The position numbers and the translations under genes were made by a program. The notes under the pieces were generated by a model that did not search any database, was not told where the DNA came from, and worked only from the letters and a program-made list of their open reading frames with translations. A stretch of DNA of 64,000 nt from Methylacidimicrobium sp. B4. GTDB lineage: Bacteria; Verrucomicrobiota; Verrucomicrobiia; Methylacidiphilales; Methylacidiphilaceae. The stretch lies in assembly GCF_017310545.1 (NCBI RefSeq), contig NZ_CP066203.1, positions 1,178,001 through 1,242,000 of the forward strand. The letters run 5' to 3'. Positions 26,722 through 35,442 of the stretch are shown here, piece by piece (the stretch's first letter is position 1; each line of letters begins with the position of its first letter).

Positions 26722-29139
26722 TCAATGCGGTCGTTCGGCAGGAGATCCGACCGATTCCCAAAATCGGCCGAAGGCCTGTTCCCAATTCCACGACCGGCGA
26801 ACTTCTTCCGCTGCCCTTTCGCGCTCGGCGAGAGTGGGAGGAGCGATCAGCAGATCAGAGATCGCACGCACCCATTCTTCCCGGGAGCCAGCCCGACAGG
26901 CACGCCCCATCCCGAACTGAGCCAGAAGCTCCGGGGGTCCGCCCACATCCGATACCACAACGGGCAGCCCGGAGGCCATGGCTTCGAGAACCGCATTGCC
27001 GAATGTATCGGTTGTGCTCGGGAAAACGAAAATATCCGCGGAAGCATACGCCTGGCTCAGTTCCCTGCCGGTCAAGACCCCGGTAAAGAGCGCTTCGGGA
27101 AGAAGGCGCATCAATTCCGGACGATAGGGGCCTTCTCCCACGAACGCGAGGGAGAATTTCAGGCCTCGATTCCGCAACCCTTCGGAGACCGTCGGCAAGA
27201 ACCCGAGCTCCTTCTCCTTGGAGATCCGTCCGACGTAGAGGAGCACAGGGCCCGCCGCTCCACGCCGCGTCCAGAAATCGGGTTGCCGGAAGGAGGGGTG
27301 GAACGAATCGACCTCGATGCCGCGTGGGAGAATCTCCAGCTTTTCCTCGGGCAGACCCCGCTTTCTCCAGGAACGGAGGTAGGTAGAAGAGTTCACATAG
27401 GTCTTCGCCATCTGGCCGTAAAACCAGTCCATATAGCTCCATGCCAGCCCTTCCATCCACGAATCCTGGCTGAGAAAGCGCGTATACTGCGGGAAGTCGG
27501 TGTGGTAGATGCCCACCGTTCGCAGACCGAGGATCTTCCCGATCGCCAGCGCGGAGAGCCCGATCGGTCCCGGCGTGCTGACGATCAGTTCGGTGAATCG
27601 CTCCTTATGCACGAATTCGAGGAGGTCAAAAAAAGGAGGGAACGCGAGCTTCTGCAACTCGTATTCCGGGATCGCAAACTCGCCGATCGGAGGAAAGTTC
27701 CGGAAGCGGATTCCATCGATTTTCGGGTGGGCCCGCGAGGTGACGACGGTTAAATCCGCCCCGACGCGGGACGCGGCCTGGGCCATCGCCTGGATCGTCC
27801 TGGTGACTCCGTTGACCTCGTCGAGGGTATCGGTGAACCACGCCCGTTTGCACGAGAGGATCTCGGCGGGAGGTGAGGAAAGGTAGCGGCGGCAGAGATC
27901 CCGCAGGAACCCACGATCAAAACCTTGGCGTTGAAAGGCCAGAAGATGGGGAGCCGCCGCGGCCCCCACAGGCAGGAGCCCTGCGACGGACTGGAACGCT
28001 TCGAGCACGCTCCCGCGCCCGAGCTGGGCAACCGCACCGCCCAGGAGACGATAGGCCAATTGGTTCACGAGATAGGAGGCGACGCGAAACGAAGCGTCCA
28101 CCGGGGTTGCCGCCCGGCCGATGATCCGATCGATCTCTCCCCGAACCTCGGCGTTGGTAAAGAAATCGGCAAAGGCGCGTACCAGCGTCCCCTCTCCGGG
28201 TTTGAGCAGCTCGAAGACTTGCCCGCTGCGCACCGCCGCCGCCAGGTGGCCGATCCGTTCTCCTAGGGAAAATGCCGTTGGGTTTTGCCCGGAGACAAAG
28301 CGCTCGGCGATCTTTTGCAGCAGAGCCGCCGCCAAGGGAGCGGACTGCCGAAGCCGCTCCTGAGCATACTGGAATCCGATGTTGTAAAAGGCGATCGAGA
28401 CGCGCGCCGGGTCGCCCGGCACCCCGCCGCCGGTTCTACCCTTCCCGGAAAAGAGCCCCCGGAAAAACCCGTCGATGGTGCCGTCGTCATCGACTTCCGT
28501 CCACAAGGTCCCTAGGGAAAGCCCCCCGTGATCGTTCGATCCCCCCACAAAAATTTTGCGGTGGCATTGGCCGTCAACGGGAGCCATCCCTTGGCGCTTC
28601 GCCATTTCGGCAATTCGCTCGGGTGTCAAGGCAAGCAGGCAGAGACGAGCAATCTCCTGCGGTAGCCCGGGACGGCTGCCGTCCGCGGTCTCGAAGCCGC
28701 GAAAGAGCAAAATCAGCTTCTCGAAGTGATCGGGAGAGAATTTGCCGTTGAGATTTTCCAAAGGGTGAGCAACCGCGTGAGGAATCTTCCTCGACCGGAG
28801 AAACGATGCCAGCTCCTCGATATCCGGGGCGAGCTCTTGAATGCGCGGGTGGTCTGCTTCCTGGATGTTCCAGACCAACAAATGAATCTCGCATCCGTCG
28901 GCAAAAAAAGTCGTTACTTCCTCGCTCAGGAAGACGTCGGGATGTCGTTCCCGCATCTCCAGGCAGCCGTCGATGCGATCATGGTCGGTGATCGTCTTCC
29001 ACCTCATGCCTGCCGCGGAGAGCTTCTGATAGAGAGTCTCGGGATCGGTGTAGCTCTGCCGGCAGCCGATCTTGCGCAAGATCCACTCGGAAGGCCGGTC
29101 CGAATACCGGGAATGAAGATGGAGATCAGCGCGAGACAT
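26722..29139 (-). CDS. PHP-domain/GT4 glycosyltransferase fusion
   Basis: An 805-residue two-part protein. Residues about 1-400 resemble the PHP phosphoesterase superfamily (DLHLHSRYSD at the N-terminus, TITDHDRIDG, a GGSNDHGGLS segment), which binds metals through His and Asp. Residues about 430-800 form a GT4 glycosyltransferase with YVGRISKEKELG, VGEGPYRPEL and the ExxxxxxxE-type TFGNAVLEAMASGLPVV. It probably transfers a sugar from a nucleotide donor to a lipid or glycan; the PHP half could dephosphorylate an intermediate (inference). It overlaps the upstream deacetylase gene by 14 bases. Confidence 0.82.
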   Translation of the reverse strand: MSRADLHLHSRYSDRPSEWILRKIGCRQSYTDPETLYQKLSAAGMRWKTITDHDRIDGCLEMRERHPDVFLSEEVTTFFADGCEIHLLVWNIQEADHPRIQELAPDIEELASFLRSRKIPHAVAHPLENLNGKFSPDHFEKLILLFRGFETADGSRPGLPQEIARLCLLALTPERIAEMAKRQGMAPVDGQCHRKIFVGGSNDHGGLSLGTLWTEVDDDGTIDGFFRGLFSGKGRTGGGVPGDPARVSIAFYNIGFQYAQERLRQSAPLAAALLQKIAERFVSGQNPTAFSLGERIGHLAAAVRSGQVFELLKPGEGTLVRAFADFFTNAEVRGEIDRIIGRAATPVDASFRVASYLVNQLAYRLLGGAVAQLGRGSVLEAFQSVAGLLPVGAAAAPHLLAFQRQGFDRGFLRDLCRRYLSSPPAEILSCKRAWFTDTLDEVNGVTRTIQAMAQAASRVGADLTVVTSRAHPKIDGIRFRNFPPIGEFAIPEYELQKLAFPPFFDLLEFVHKERFTELIVSTPGPIGLSALAIGKILGLRTVGIYHTDFPQYTRFLSQDSWMEGLAWSYMDWFYGQMAKTYVNSSTYLRSWRKRGLPEEKLEILPRGIEVDSFHPSFRQPDFWTRRGAAGPVLLYVGRISKEKELGFLPTVSEGLRNRGLKFSLAFVGEGPYRPELMRLLPEALFTGVLTGRELSQAYASADIFVFPSTTDTFGNAVLEAMASGLPVVVSDVGGPPELLAQFGMGRACRAGSREEWVRAISDLLIAPPTLAERERAAEEVRRSWNWEQAFGRFWESVGSPAERPH

Positions 29140-29866
29140 AGCGAAGATAGCTGAGAGGGCGAGCTCCTCGATCGAGGACCCGCTTGACGATCCGTTCAAT
29201 CTGACTGCGAATCGGGCGATAGACCAAATCTGATGGGTGGAGGCTCACGCGCACCACGTTCCGGGCGGAATCCCGGGAAAGGAGGCGATTCCAGGCGAGA
29301 GAAGAGGCCCTGCGCCAGCCCGCGCGGGTACTCCAGCAGTGGGTCCGCGTGGGAGTCCAGCGCTCGACGGGGCGAAGGGTCAGGATCCCGCCGATCTGCG
29401 TCGTGTAACGAAACCCTTCCCGCGCCAGCAGTTGCGGCAGCTCCGAAGCCATTAGCCAGCCAGGAGCCACGAATCCTTCGGTCGGCCAACCCTGCGCTGC
29501 AAAGAGCTCGCGGGCGAAACGGAGGCGCTGAACGGCCATGGTCTGCGGCAGGTCGAAAAACTCCGCTTCCCGCCGGGTATAGATCTCCGTCCAAAACCAG
29601 CTCCGCAAGCCCTGCGCCCCGGCCTCACGCGAATGGAAGCAACCGTGTACGACCACTTCGTCTCCCTGTTGCCTTTGGAGATCGACCCATCGACAGAACT
29701 CGGGATCTTCACAGAAGGACGGTCCCTCGTGGTAGGCGGGAATGACGAGCAGGCTCGCTTCCCCAACCCCCCAGTCCCGCAACTGCTCCCGCTGTCGGGC
29801 CACGAGCGAAAGAGACGCTGGGTGGAGGTCGTGGAGAGAGACGATCAGCGCAGTCGCCTCTTTCAT
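29126..29866 (-). CDS. DUF2334-type polysaccharide deacetylase-like protein
   Basis: A 246-residue protein of the NodB/polysaccharide-deacetylase fold in its DUF2334 form. The N-terminal SLHDLHPAS carries an Asp, EVVVHGCFH gives the His/His metal site, and VAPGWLM and SLHPSDL give the later motifs. It is predicted to remove acyl groups from a sugar polymer or glycolipid. There is no signal peptide, so a cytoplasmic substrate such as a lipid-linked sugar is plausible. The ATG overlaps the stop of the GNAT gene. Confidence 0.82.
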   Translation of the reverse strand: MKEATALIVSLHDLHPASLSLVARQREQLRDWGVGEASLLVIPAYHEGPSFCEDPEFCRWVDLQRQQGDEVVVHGCFHSREAGAQGLRSWFWTEIYTRREAEFFDLPQTMAVQRLRFARELFAAQGWPTEGFVAPGWLMASELPQLLAREGFRYTTQIGGILTLRPVERWTPTRTHCWSTRAGWRRASSLAWNRLLSRDSARNVVRVSLHPSDLVYRPIRSQIERIVKRVLDRGARPLSYLRYVSR

Positions 29867-30573
29867 TCGTGCGCAGGCGGGTGAGCGCCGTAAAGCCGGG
29901 GGTTGGCCTCGAGGTCCTTGACCACCGTGCAGAGATAGACCGACCCCGGGAAACGGTCGGCGTACTTGGTGACCGCCACCCGGTCCACCACTCGAAAGCC
30001 GTAACGCTCGAACATCTTTTCCCCTCGACGGCGATCGAAGACGACGATCTGGCCGTAGACCGCCTTTTCGCCCTTCTGGACGAGGTAGCCCAAAAACGCG
30101 TCTACCAGCTCCCGAGTCCGCGTCACGCTGCGCCACGGCGCCAGAATATTAAAATGAAAATGGGGGATGCCCGGAAGGCTTCGCGGAGATTCCCGACGCC
30201 CGTTCCAAAGGAGCCAGTGCAGATACCGACGGCTAGCGGGACGATAGAACGGATAGCGAGGGAGCATGCGCAGGAAGAGTTGCACGTTATGGATGGCATG
30301 ATATCGAGACTTGGCACGCGAGTTCCGGCATCCCGTCAGGTAGCCGACAATCGTCCCTCCCGCCTCGCAAACCAGCGTCGATTCCGGCTCTCTGTCCGTG
30401 TAGTAGGATGTCAGGTAGTCAGCGAAGAGCTCGCGATCTTCGAAGACCTGGTCGATCGGGGAGCCCAAAAATCCGGTATCCGCGCAGACCCGACGAACTC
30501 CTTCTCGATCGCTCGCCCGGTAAGGACGAATCGCGACGGGGGCCGTCTCTTTCCCTTCTGCGGTCGTGTCCAT
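29863..30573 (-). CDS. GNAT-family N-acetyltransferase
   Basis: A 236-residue acetyltransferase. It has the N-terminal IRPYRASDREGVRRVCADTGF, a central ESTLVCEAGGTIVGYLTG strand pair and a C-terminal FERYGFRVVDRV, all typical of GNAT. The substrate is unknown. Being coupled to a deacetylase and two glycosyltransferases suggests acylation of a sugar or lipid headgroup. The ATG at 30573 gives a complete domain; the open frame continues upstream to 30825 but that part lies inside the GT gene. Confidence 0.8.
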   Translation of the reverse strand: MDTTAEGKETAPVAIRPYRASDREGVRRVCADTGFLGSPIDQVFEDRELFADYLTSYYTDREPESTLVCEAGGTIVGYLTGCRNSRAKSRYHAIHNVQLFLRMLPRYPFYRPASRRYLHWLLWNGRRESPRSLPGIPHFHFNILAPWRSVTRTRELVDAFLGYLVQKGEKAVYGQIVVFDRRRGEKMFERYGFRVVDRVAVTKYADRFPGSVYLCTVVKDLEANPRLYGAHPPAHE

Positions 30574-30599
30574 CTCCCCTCTTTCGCTCCGGCCGGTGG

Positions 30600-31811
30600 C
30601 TACTCTGCCCGGGCCGCTCCCAGCGGAAGTGCCGCCGTCTCCTCGGTCCGATCGGCCCCTCCGATCGCCAGCCGGTAGTAACGCCACAGCGCCGCGAAGA
30701 CGTTCGGCCACTGGTAGATCTCCCTCGTCCGTAGCGAAGCGGCAATCCCGATCTGCCGCAGGTCCTGCCCGGCGGCATGCTCGATTGCTCCCGCCAGCTC
30801 CTCGGGGCAGTTTCGCTGCGCCCATAAGTCGAGGCCGGCATGGATATGATCATCCATGTTGGTCCCCCGGATGCCGATGACGGGGCAACCGCAGGCTTGG
30901 CTTTCGACAGCGACCAGGCCGAAGGTTTCGACGACTCCTGGATGGACGAAAAGATCCGCCGCTCGGTAGCATCTCCGCAGCTCGGTCTTCTTTTCGATAT
31001 AGGGCCGCCAGATCACTGCATCGGTTTCCTCCTGCAACCGCTGCACCTGCCTCCTCAGCGGTCCGTCACCGACCACAAGGAGCCGATAGTCACGTCGATG
31101 CGAGGCTCGAAGGGTTCGGAACGCGTGCAGCAAGACCGATATGTTCTTTTCTCGAGCGAGCCGCCCCACGTAGAGGAGCAGAAAGGCGGGATCGGGCACC
31201 GCGAGCTCTTCCCGCCATGCCCGATCGTCTGGCCCGGGACAAAACGTCTCCGCGTCGACTCCGAGCCGAATCGGGATCGTGTTGGTCACTCCCCAGGACT
31301 CCAAAAGCTTCTGAAGGGTGATCGAAGGCACGAAGGTGTACTGGAAGCAGGAGTACAACCGAACGATGTATTTCCGGGCCGCGGAGAGGACCATCTCCTC
31401 GACCAGGCGGCCCCCGAAGCGACAAGCCGTGCGCAAATACGCATCCGGAAAGTGGGAGTGATAGAAGCTGACGGCCGGAATGCCCAGCTCTCCCGCCCCT
31501 CGCAGGGCTGTCCACGCCAAATGATAGGGATCCCCGGACTCGACAATATCGGGGCGAATGTCGCGAAGAATCGAGCGGACCAGCGGAACGTTGCAAAGGA
31601 CTCGATAGCGGGAGGTCCGGTCGATCTTCGGAGAGGCAATCGTGATCAGATGCGTCCGGCCCTCGCTCTGATGCGATGTCCTCTCTCCCGGGACGATCAG
31701 GTAATGCTCGTCCTCCGTTCGTCTGCTGACATGTTCCTGCTTTTCGCCGAGATAACGGCGCACCCCGCCGCTCCGCGGCGAATAGAATTGGGTCACGTCA
31801 CAGATCTTCAT
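30600..31811 (-). CDS. GT4-family glycosyltransferase
   Basis: A 403-residue GT-B glycosyltransferase. It has a Gly-rich N-terminus (FYSPRSGGVRRYLGEK), YHSHFPDAY, the donor-site LYVGRLAREKNISVL, VVGDGPLRRQV and a C-terminal VETFGLVAVESQACGCPVIG. It resembles mannosyl- or glucosyltransferases that build glycolipids or exopolysaccharide. It is the first gene of the four-gene run GT4-GNAT-DUF2334-PHP/GT4, with a 26-base gap before the GNAT gene. Confidence 0.88.
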   Translation of the reverse strand: MKICDVTQFYSPRSGGVRRYLGEKQEHVSRRTEDEHYLIVPGERTSHQSEGRTHLITIASPKIDRTSRYRVLCNVPLVRSILRDIRPDIVESGDPYHLAWTALRGAGELGIPAVSFYHSHFPDAYLRTACRFGGRLVEEMVLSAARKYIVRLYSCFQYTFVPSITLQKLLESWGVTNTIPIRLGVDAETFCPGPDDRAWREELAVPDPAFLLLYVGRLAREKNISVLLHAFRTLRASHRRDYRLLVVGDGPLRRQVQRLQEETDAVIWRPYIEKKTELRRCYRAADLFVHPGVVETFGLVAVESQACGCPVIGIRGTNMDDHIHAGLDLWAQRNCPEELAGAIEHAAGQDLRQIGIAASLRTREIYQWPNVFAALWRYYRLAIGGADRTEETAALPLGAARAE

Positions 31812-32012
31812 CGGGGCGCCATCCTTTTTCTTCGCCGAGCGCGACCATTGCCTTCCCCCGGGCCGCCGCTCATTGAATACATTTTTCTGGCTGAAACAAG
31901 GAAAGGATAGGAAAGGTTTTCGGCCGGACGGCTACGGCTCGGGAGAGAGCACATCGCGATTTGCCTTGAGGGCGAAGATGGAAAACGGAGTTTCTCTCCT
32001 ACGGGAAACGAG

Positions 32013-33446
32013 GTGTACAAGCAACCCCATTCTGTTTCGGGAGCCTTCCGAGCGCCCCCTTCGGTCTCCCTGCCCTCCCGCCTTTTTGTGACCTTAGCCT
32101 GGATCGGGCTCGCCCCCGCCCTTCCGGCAAAGGCCCAGTCCTCGGATTCCGCTCTCTCCGCCAGTCCCGTAGTATCGGAGGCCGCCGAGCTGCAGAAGGC
32201 GCTCGAAGAGGGAGGGATCGCCATCCAGACCGCGCGCCCGGGCGTACGACTCAGCGGATATCTCGACAGCTCGTTCGTCGATAACTTCATTCCTCCCAAT
32301 GCCCGAATTCCGACCCGAATGGCCGACGACGGCATCCCCGGCGGAGGGTTCAATTTCAACGCGGTCCGGCTCCTTCTCGAAAAGCCGCTCGATGACCAGA
32401 ACCGCTGGGAAACGGGATTCCGTGCGGATGTTTTCGTCGGCCAGGATGCGGCTTCCATGGGGGGACCGGACAACCTGGCTGGCCTGGGCACCCCGACGGA
32501 GGCTGGAAACGCCCGGAATGGCTCAAGCTTCCTGCTGGCCGAAGCCTATGCCAGCTTTCGGATCCCCGTTGGTAACGCCATCGACCTGAAGGTGGGAAAG
32601 TTCGTTCCTCCTTTAGGGTTCGAGGTGATGGAGCGCCCAGGCAACGTCAATTTCACCTATGGAAATCTCTACACCAACCTGATCCCAGAGATGGTCACCG
32701 GCATGGAAGCGGTCTATCGACCGCTCGATTGGGTGGAAACGACGCTCGGAGTGCTCGACGGATCCTTTAACGCAGCGCGCGCGGGCTTCCCGTTTTTCGG
32801 TGAAAGCACAAACACCCTCGGCAATGCGGCGGCCTATCTTTTCCTCGCCTCCGCGGGATTCGACGCACCCGCCCGCAATGCCCGCCTGATGGTAAGCGGC
32901 CTCTACGGGCCGAACGGGGCGAACCCTCCCGGCTTTGGATTGGCTCCTTCCCTTCCGGGTGCCGGAGTCTTTGTCGAAAGCCCCCTGAACCAGGCCGCGC
33001 CGTTCTTTTTAGGGGATGTCTGGGGAGAGTGGATTCCCCAGGCGGCACGCGACCGGCTCCTTCTCGCCTGGGAGACGACCGGTGGCTTCTACGAAGGGGT
33101 CGGTGCCCCCGGGACTGGCCCACTCCAGTCGTCGAGCTGGATCGGAGCCAGCCTTTGGGCCAAGTATCAGATGAACAGCCTCGCCAGCGCCGCCCTCAGG
33201 ACCGATTGGATTCATGGGAGCGCCAACGAGATCCTTTCCGACCACGCCGGACCGACCGACATCTATAGTGTCACCGGGACTGTCGCCTTTGACATCTGGG
33301 AGAATCTGCTGGTGCGAACCGAATTCCGTATGGATTGGGGCGCCGCCGTCTACGGGACCCCGCTTTCCCCCATGGGAGCCCTTCTCTTCCCCATCTCGAG
33401 CGGCCCGGCTTTCCTCTGGGCGGTGGAAACCGTCTACTCGTTTTGA
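32013..33446 (+). CDS. BBP2 (OmpL-like) beta-barrel outer-membrane porin
   Basis: A 477-residue outer-membrane protein. It has a signal peptide ending near AKAQ, a short helix (EAAELQKALEEGGIAIQ) and a barrel with the family blocks FNFNAVRLLLEKPL, ETGFRADVFVGQDA, LKVGKFVPPLGFEVMERPGN and a C-terminal aromatic residue (VYSF). Such barrels are thought to pass small solutes. Start is GTG at 32013, giving a signal peptide with a basic n-region. Three paralogues lie at 58.7-63.7 kb. Its last 438 bases overlap the convergent protease frame. Confidence 0.88.
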   Translation: MYKQPHSVSGAFRAPPSVSLPSRLFVTLAWIGLAPALPAKAQSSDSALSASPVVSEAAELQKALEEGGIAIQTARPGVRLSGYLDSSFVDNFIPPNARIPTRMADDGIPGGGFNFNAVRLLLEKPLDDQNRWETGFRADVFVGQDAASMGGPDNLAGLGTPTEAGNARNGSSFLLAEAYASFRIPVGNAIDLKVGKFVPPLGFEVMERPGNVNFTYGNLYTNLIPEMVTGMEAVYRPLDWVETTLGVLDGSFNAARAGFPFFGESTNTLGNAAAYLFLASAGFDAPARNARLMVSGLYGPNGANPPGFGLAPSLPGAGVFVESPLNQAAPFFLGDVWGEWIPQAARDRLLLAWETTGGFYEGVGAPGTGPLQSSSWIGASLWAKYQMNSLASAALRTDWIHGSANEILSDHAGPTDIYSVTGTVAFDIWENLLVRTEFRMDWGAAVYGTPLSPMGALLFPISSGPAFLWAVETVYSF

Positions 33447-34229
33447 CGGTCGGGGCCGCCGCGCTCCTCCGATCGATTGGCGGTCGAGCCAGCGAGCAAC
33501 GATCGGGCCTGCGATCACGAGGCCGACGCCCTCCACGGACAGGCCGGCCACTTTCGCAAAGCAGAGCCCGACCAGCTTTCCTTCGAGGTCCAGAACCGGC
33601 GCGCCGCTGTCCCCCTGATTCACAGGAGCATCCACCTGGAGCAGAGAGAGGGCAAATCCCTCTGGCAGATCGATCCTTCGCGGTTGCGAGCTGAGTATGC
33701 CCCGCGACACCGTGTTCCGATAGCCCATGCCGGAGCCGAGTACGAGCACCGTCATCCCCAACAATCCCTCGGACAGGCTGGAATAGGGAAAGACGGCCGG
33801 CAGGGGTCCGGGCTCCACGCGCAAAAGGGCGAGATCGATCCTTACGTCGGAACGGATCAAATGAGCGAGCCGCACTCTCCCATCAAAAAACGTGACAAGC
33901 AGTTCCCTGCGCGCCACCCTCTTACCGAGCACGTGTGCGCAGGTCACCACATCCCCTCTTTTCGACACGACCAGGCCGGTTCCCATCCCCTCGATTTTCC
34001 GCGTGGGCCCGAAGAGACCGCAACTCCGCTTTTCGACCGATATGGAGACCACCGCCGGCAGCGTGCGCCGAATCACCGCGACCGTAGCCCGGTCGCACGC
34101 GACAAGGGCTTCGGCAGGCTCCGGCCGCCCGATCGCGACAAGCACCCCTACGAAAATGAATACTCCACCCATTGCCGCACCCCGTCGCCGTCGACCGGCT
34201 GGCCTAGGGCTACGTAAGGCGGGCAGCAT
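33009..34229 (-). CDS. secreted trypsin-like serine protease (DegP/HtrA-type domain, no PDZ)
   Basis: The first ~260 residues form an exported trypsin-fold domain with the full triad: His in VTCAHVLG, Asp in RIDLALLRV and Ser in NQGDSGAPV. A hydrophobic signal (GGVFIFVGVLVAIG) precedes it. The frame then runs a further ~145 residues antisense to the porin 3' end, a low-complexity tail with no PDZ domain. The true C-terminus could be in this overlap or the overlap could be real. The start is uncertain: ATG at 34229 or 34172. Confidence 0.72.
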   Translation of the reverse strand: MLPALRSPRPAGRRRRGAAMGGVFIFVGVLVAIGRPEPAEALVACDRATVAVIRRTLPAVVSISVEKRSCGLFGPTRKIEGMGTGLVVSKRGDVVTCAHVLGKRVARRELLVTFFDGRVRLAHLIRSDVRIDLALLRVEPGPLPAVFPYSSLSEGLLGMTVLVLGSGMGYRNTVSRGILSSQPRRIDLPEGFALSLLQVDAPVNQGDSGAPVLDLEGKLVGLCFAKVAGLSVEGVGLVIAGPIVARWLDRQSIGGARRPRPSKRVDGFHRPEESRAARDGEEKGSHGGKRGPVDGGAPIHTEFGSHQQILPDVKGDSPGDTIDVGRSGVVGKDLVGAPMNPIGPEGGAGEAVHLILGPKAGSDPARRLEWASPGGTDPFVEATGRLPGEKEPVACRLGNPLSPDIP

Positions 34230-34340
34230 GAAGCTACTCTGCCGGATGGCGGTCGAGATGACAATGCGGCATCCCGGCGGAGGCACCCGATGAAGATCGC
34301 TGGGGGGAAGCGCCCCCCGCCAGGATAATGATGCGCCGGC

Positions 34341-34369
34341 TTGACAAGAGACGAAAGCCTTTCCACCCT
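34341..34369 (+). promoter_or_regulatory. possible -35 element close to a start codon
   Basis: A perfect TTGACA at 34341-34346 lies 37 bases before the GTG of the glycosyltransferase gene. Seventeen bases downstream only a poor -10 (CACCCT) is seen. If used, transcription would begin at or beside the start codon, giving a leaderless message; no ribosome site is visible there. Confidence 0.3.
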
Positions 34370-34377
34370 GACGCGTC

Positions 34378-35442
34378 GTGCGAATCGCGCAAATTGCCCC
34401 TCCGGTAGAGCGCGTTCCCCCGGAAGGCTATGGGGGAACGGAGCGGGTCGTCTCCTTTTTGACGGAGGCGTTGGTCGACCTCGGACACGAAGTCACCCTT
34501 TTTGCCAGCGGGGACTCCCGCACCCGGGCAAGGCTGCGTTCCGTCTGCCCGCAAAGCCTTCGCAAAATGCCTGATTGCCGGGATTACCTCCCCTATTTCC
34601 TCTTGGAGATCGATGCCGCACTCTGCTTGGAAGCCGAGTTTGACCTTCTCCATTTTCACACGGAGTTTCTCCACTTCCCCTTGTTCCGAAAAGAGCCGAA
34701 CCGAGCGCTCACGACTCTCCATTTCCGGCTCGATACGCCCGAGGTGAGCGCTCTCTTCCATGGCTTCCCGGAAATGCCGGTCGTGGCGATCTCCGAAGCG
34801 CAGCGCGGCAAGCTCAAGCATGCACGCTGGGTGGGAACCGTTCACCACGGGCTGCCCAAAAACCTCTACACCCTGGGCACCGGCGCGGGAGGGTATCTCC
34901 TCTTCCTCGGGCGCATCTCCCAAGAGAAGCGGCCCGATCTGGCAATCGAGATCGCCCGGAGGGCGGGACTTGACCTGATCATCGCGGCCAAGATGGACCC
35001 GCGCCATGACGCCGAATATATCGAGACCGTTCGTCCGCTTCTCTCCCTTCCGCACGTCCATTTCCTGGGAGAAGTGAGCGAACGCGAGAAGCAAGCCTTG
35101 ATCGGAGACGCGGTGGCGATGCTCTTCCCAATCAATTGGCCGGAACCCTTCGGCCTGTCTGCGATCGAAGCGCTCGCCTGCGGCACGCCCGTCATCGCCT
35201 TCCCGTACGGGGCGATACCAGAGATTCTCGAACCCGGGACCACAGGACTCCTGGTCCAGAACGTGGAAGAAGCCGCCCGAGCGGTGCCCGTTGCCGCGGG
35301 GCTCTCCCGGAAGCAGATCCGACTCTCCTTCGAAAGGCGATTTACCGCGGAACGGATGGCCAAGGACTATCTGGCAATCTATGAAACGCTGCTCGGTCAA
35401 AGGCCCGGATCGATCCCGCCGCCTTTCCCGGTGAAAGCATAA
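34378..35442 (+). CDS. GT4-family glycosyltransferase
   Basis: A 354-residue GT-B enzyme. The acceptor domain has PPEGYGGTERVVSFLTEAL and FDLLHFHTEF; the donor site has LFLGRISQEKRPDLAIEIA and EPFGLSAIEALACGTPVIAF. It belongs to the group acting on small sugars or glycolipids, and the substrate is not evident. Start is GTG at 34378 giving VRIAQIAPPVE. It is separate from the glycan operon at 26.7-31.8 kb and converges on the carboxypeptidase gene with a 46-base overlap. Confidence 0.87.
   Translation: MRIAQIAPPVERVPPEGYGGTERVVSFLTEALVDLGHEVTLFASGDSRTRARLRSVCPQSLRKMPDCRDYLPYFLLEIDAALCLEAEFDLLHFHTEFLHFPLFRKEPNRALTTLHFRLDTPEVSALFHGFPEMPVVAISEAQRGKLKHARWVGTVHHGLPKNLYTLGTGAGGYLLFLGRISQEKRPDLAIEIARRAGLDLIIAAKMDPRHDAEYIETVRPLLSLPHVHFLGEVSEREKQALIGDAVAMLFPINWPEPFGLSAIEALACGTPVIAFPYGAIPEILEPGTTGLLVQNVEEAARAVPVAAGLSRKQIRLSFERRFTAERMAKDYLAIYETLLGQRPGSIPPPFPVKA

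Noticed and set aside
31808-32491. 227-codon minus-strand frame upstream of the glycosyltransferase
   Set aside because: Mostly antisense to the porin 5' end, Ser/Arg-rich and without a ribosome site or domain.
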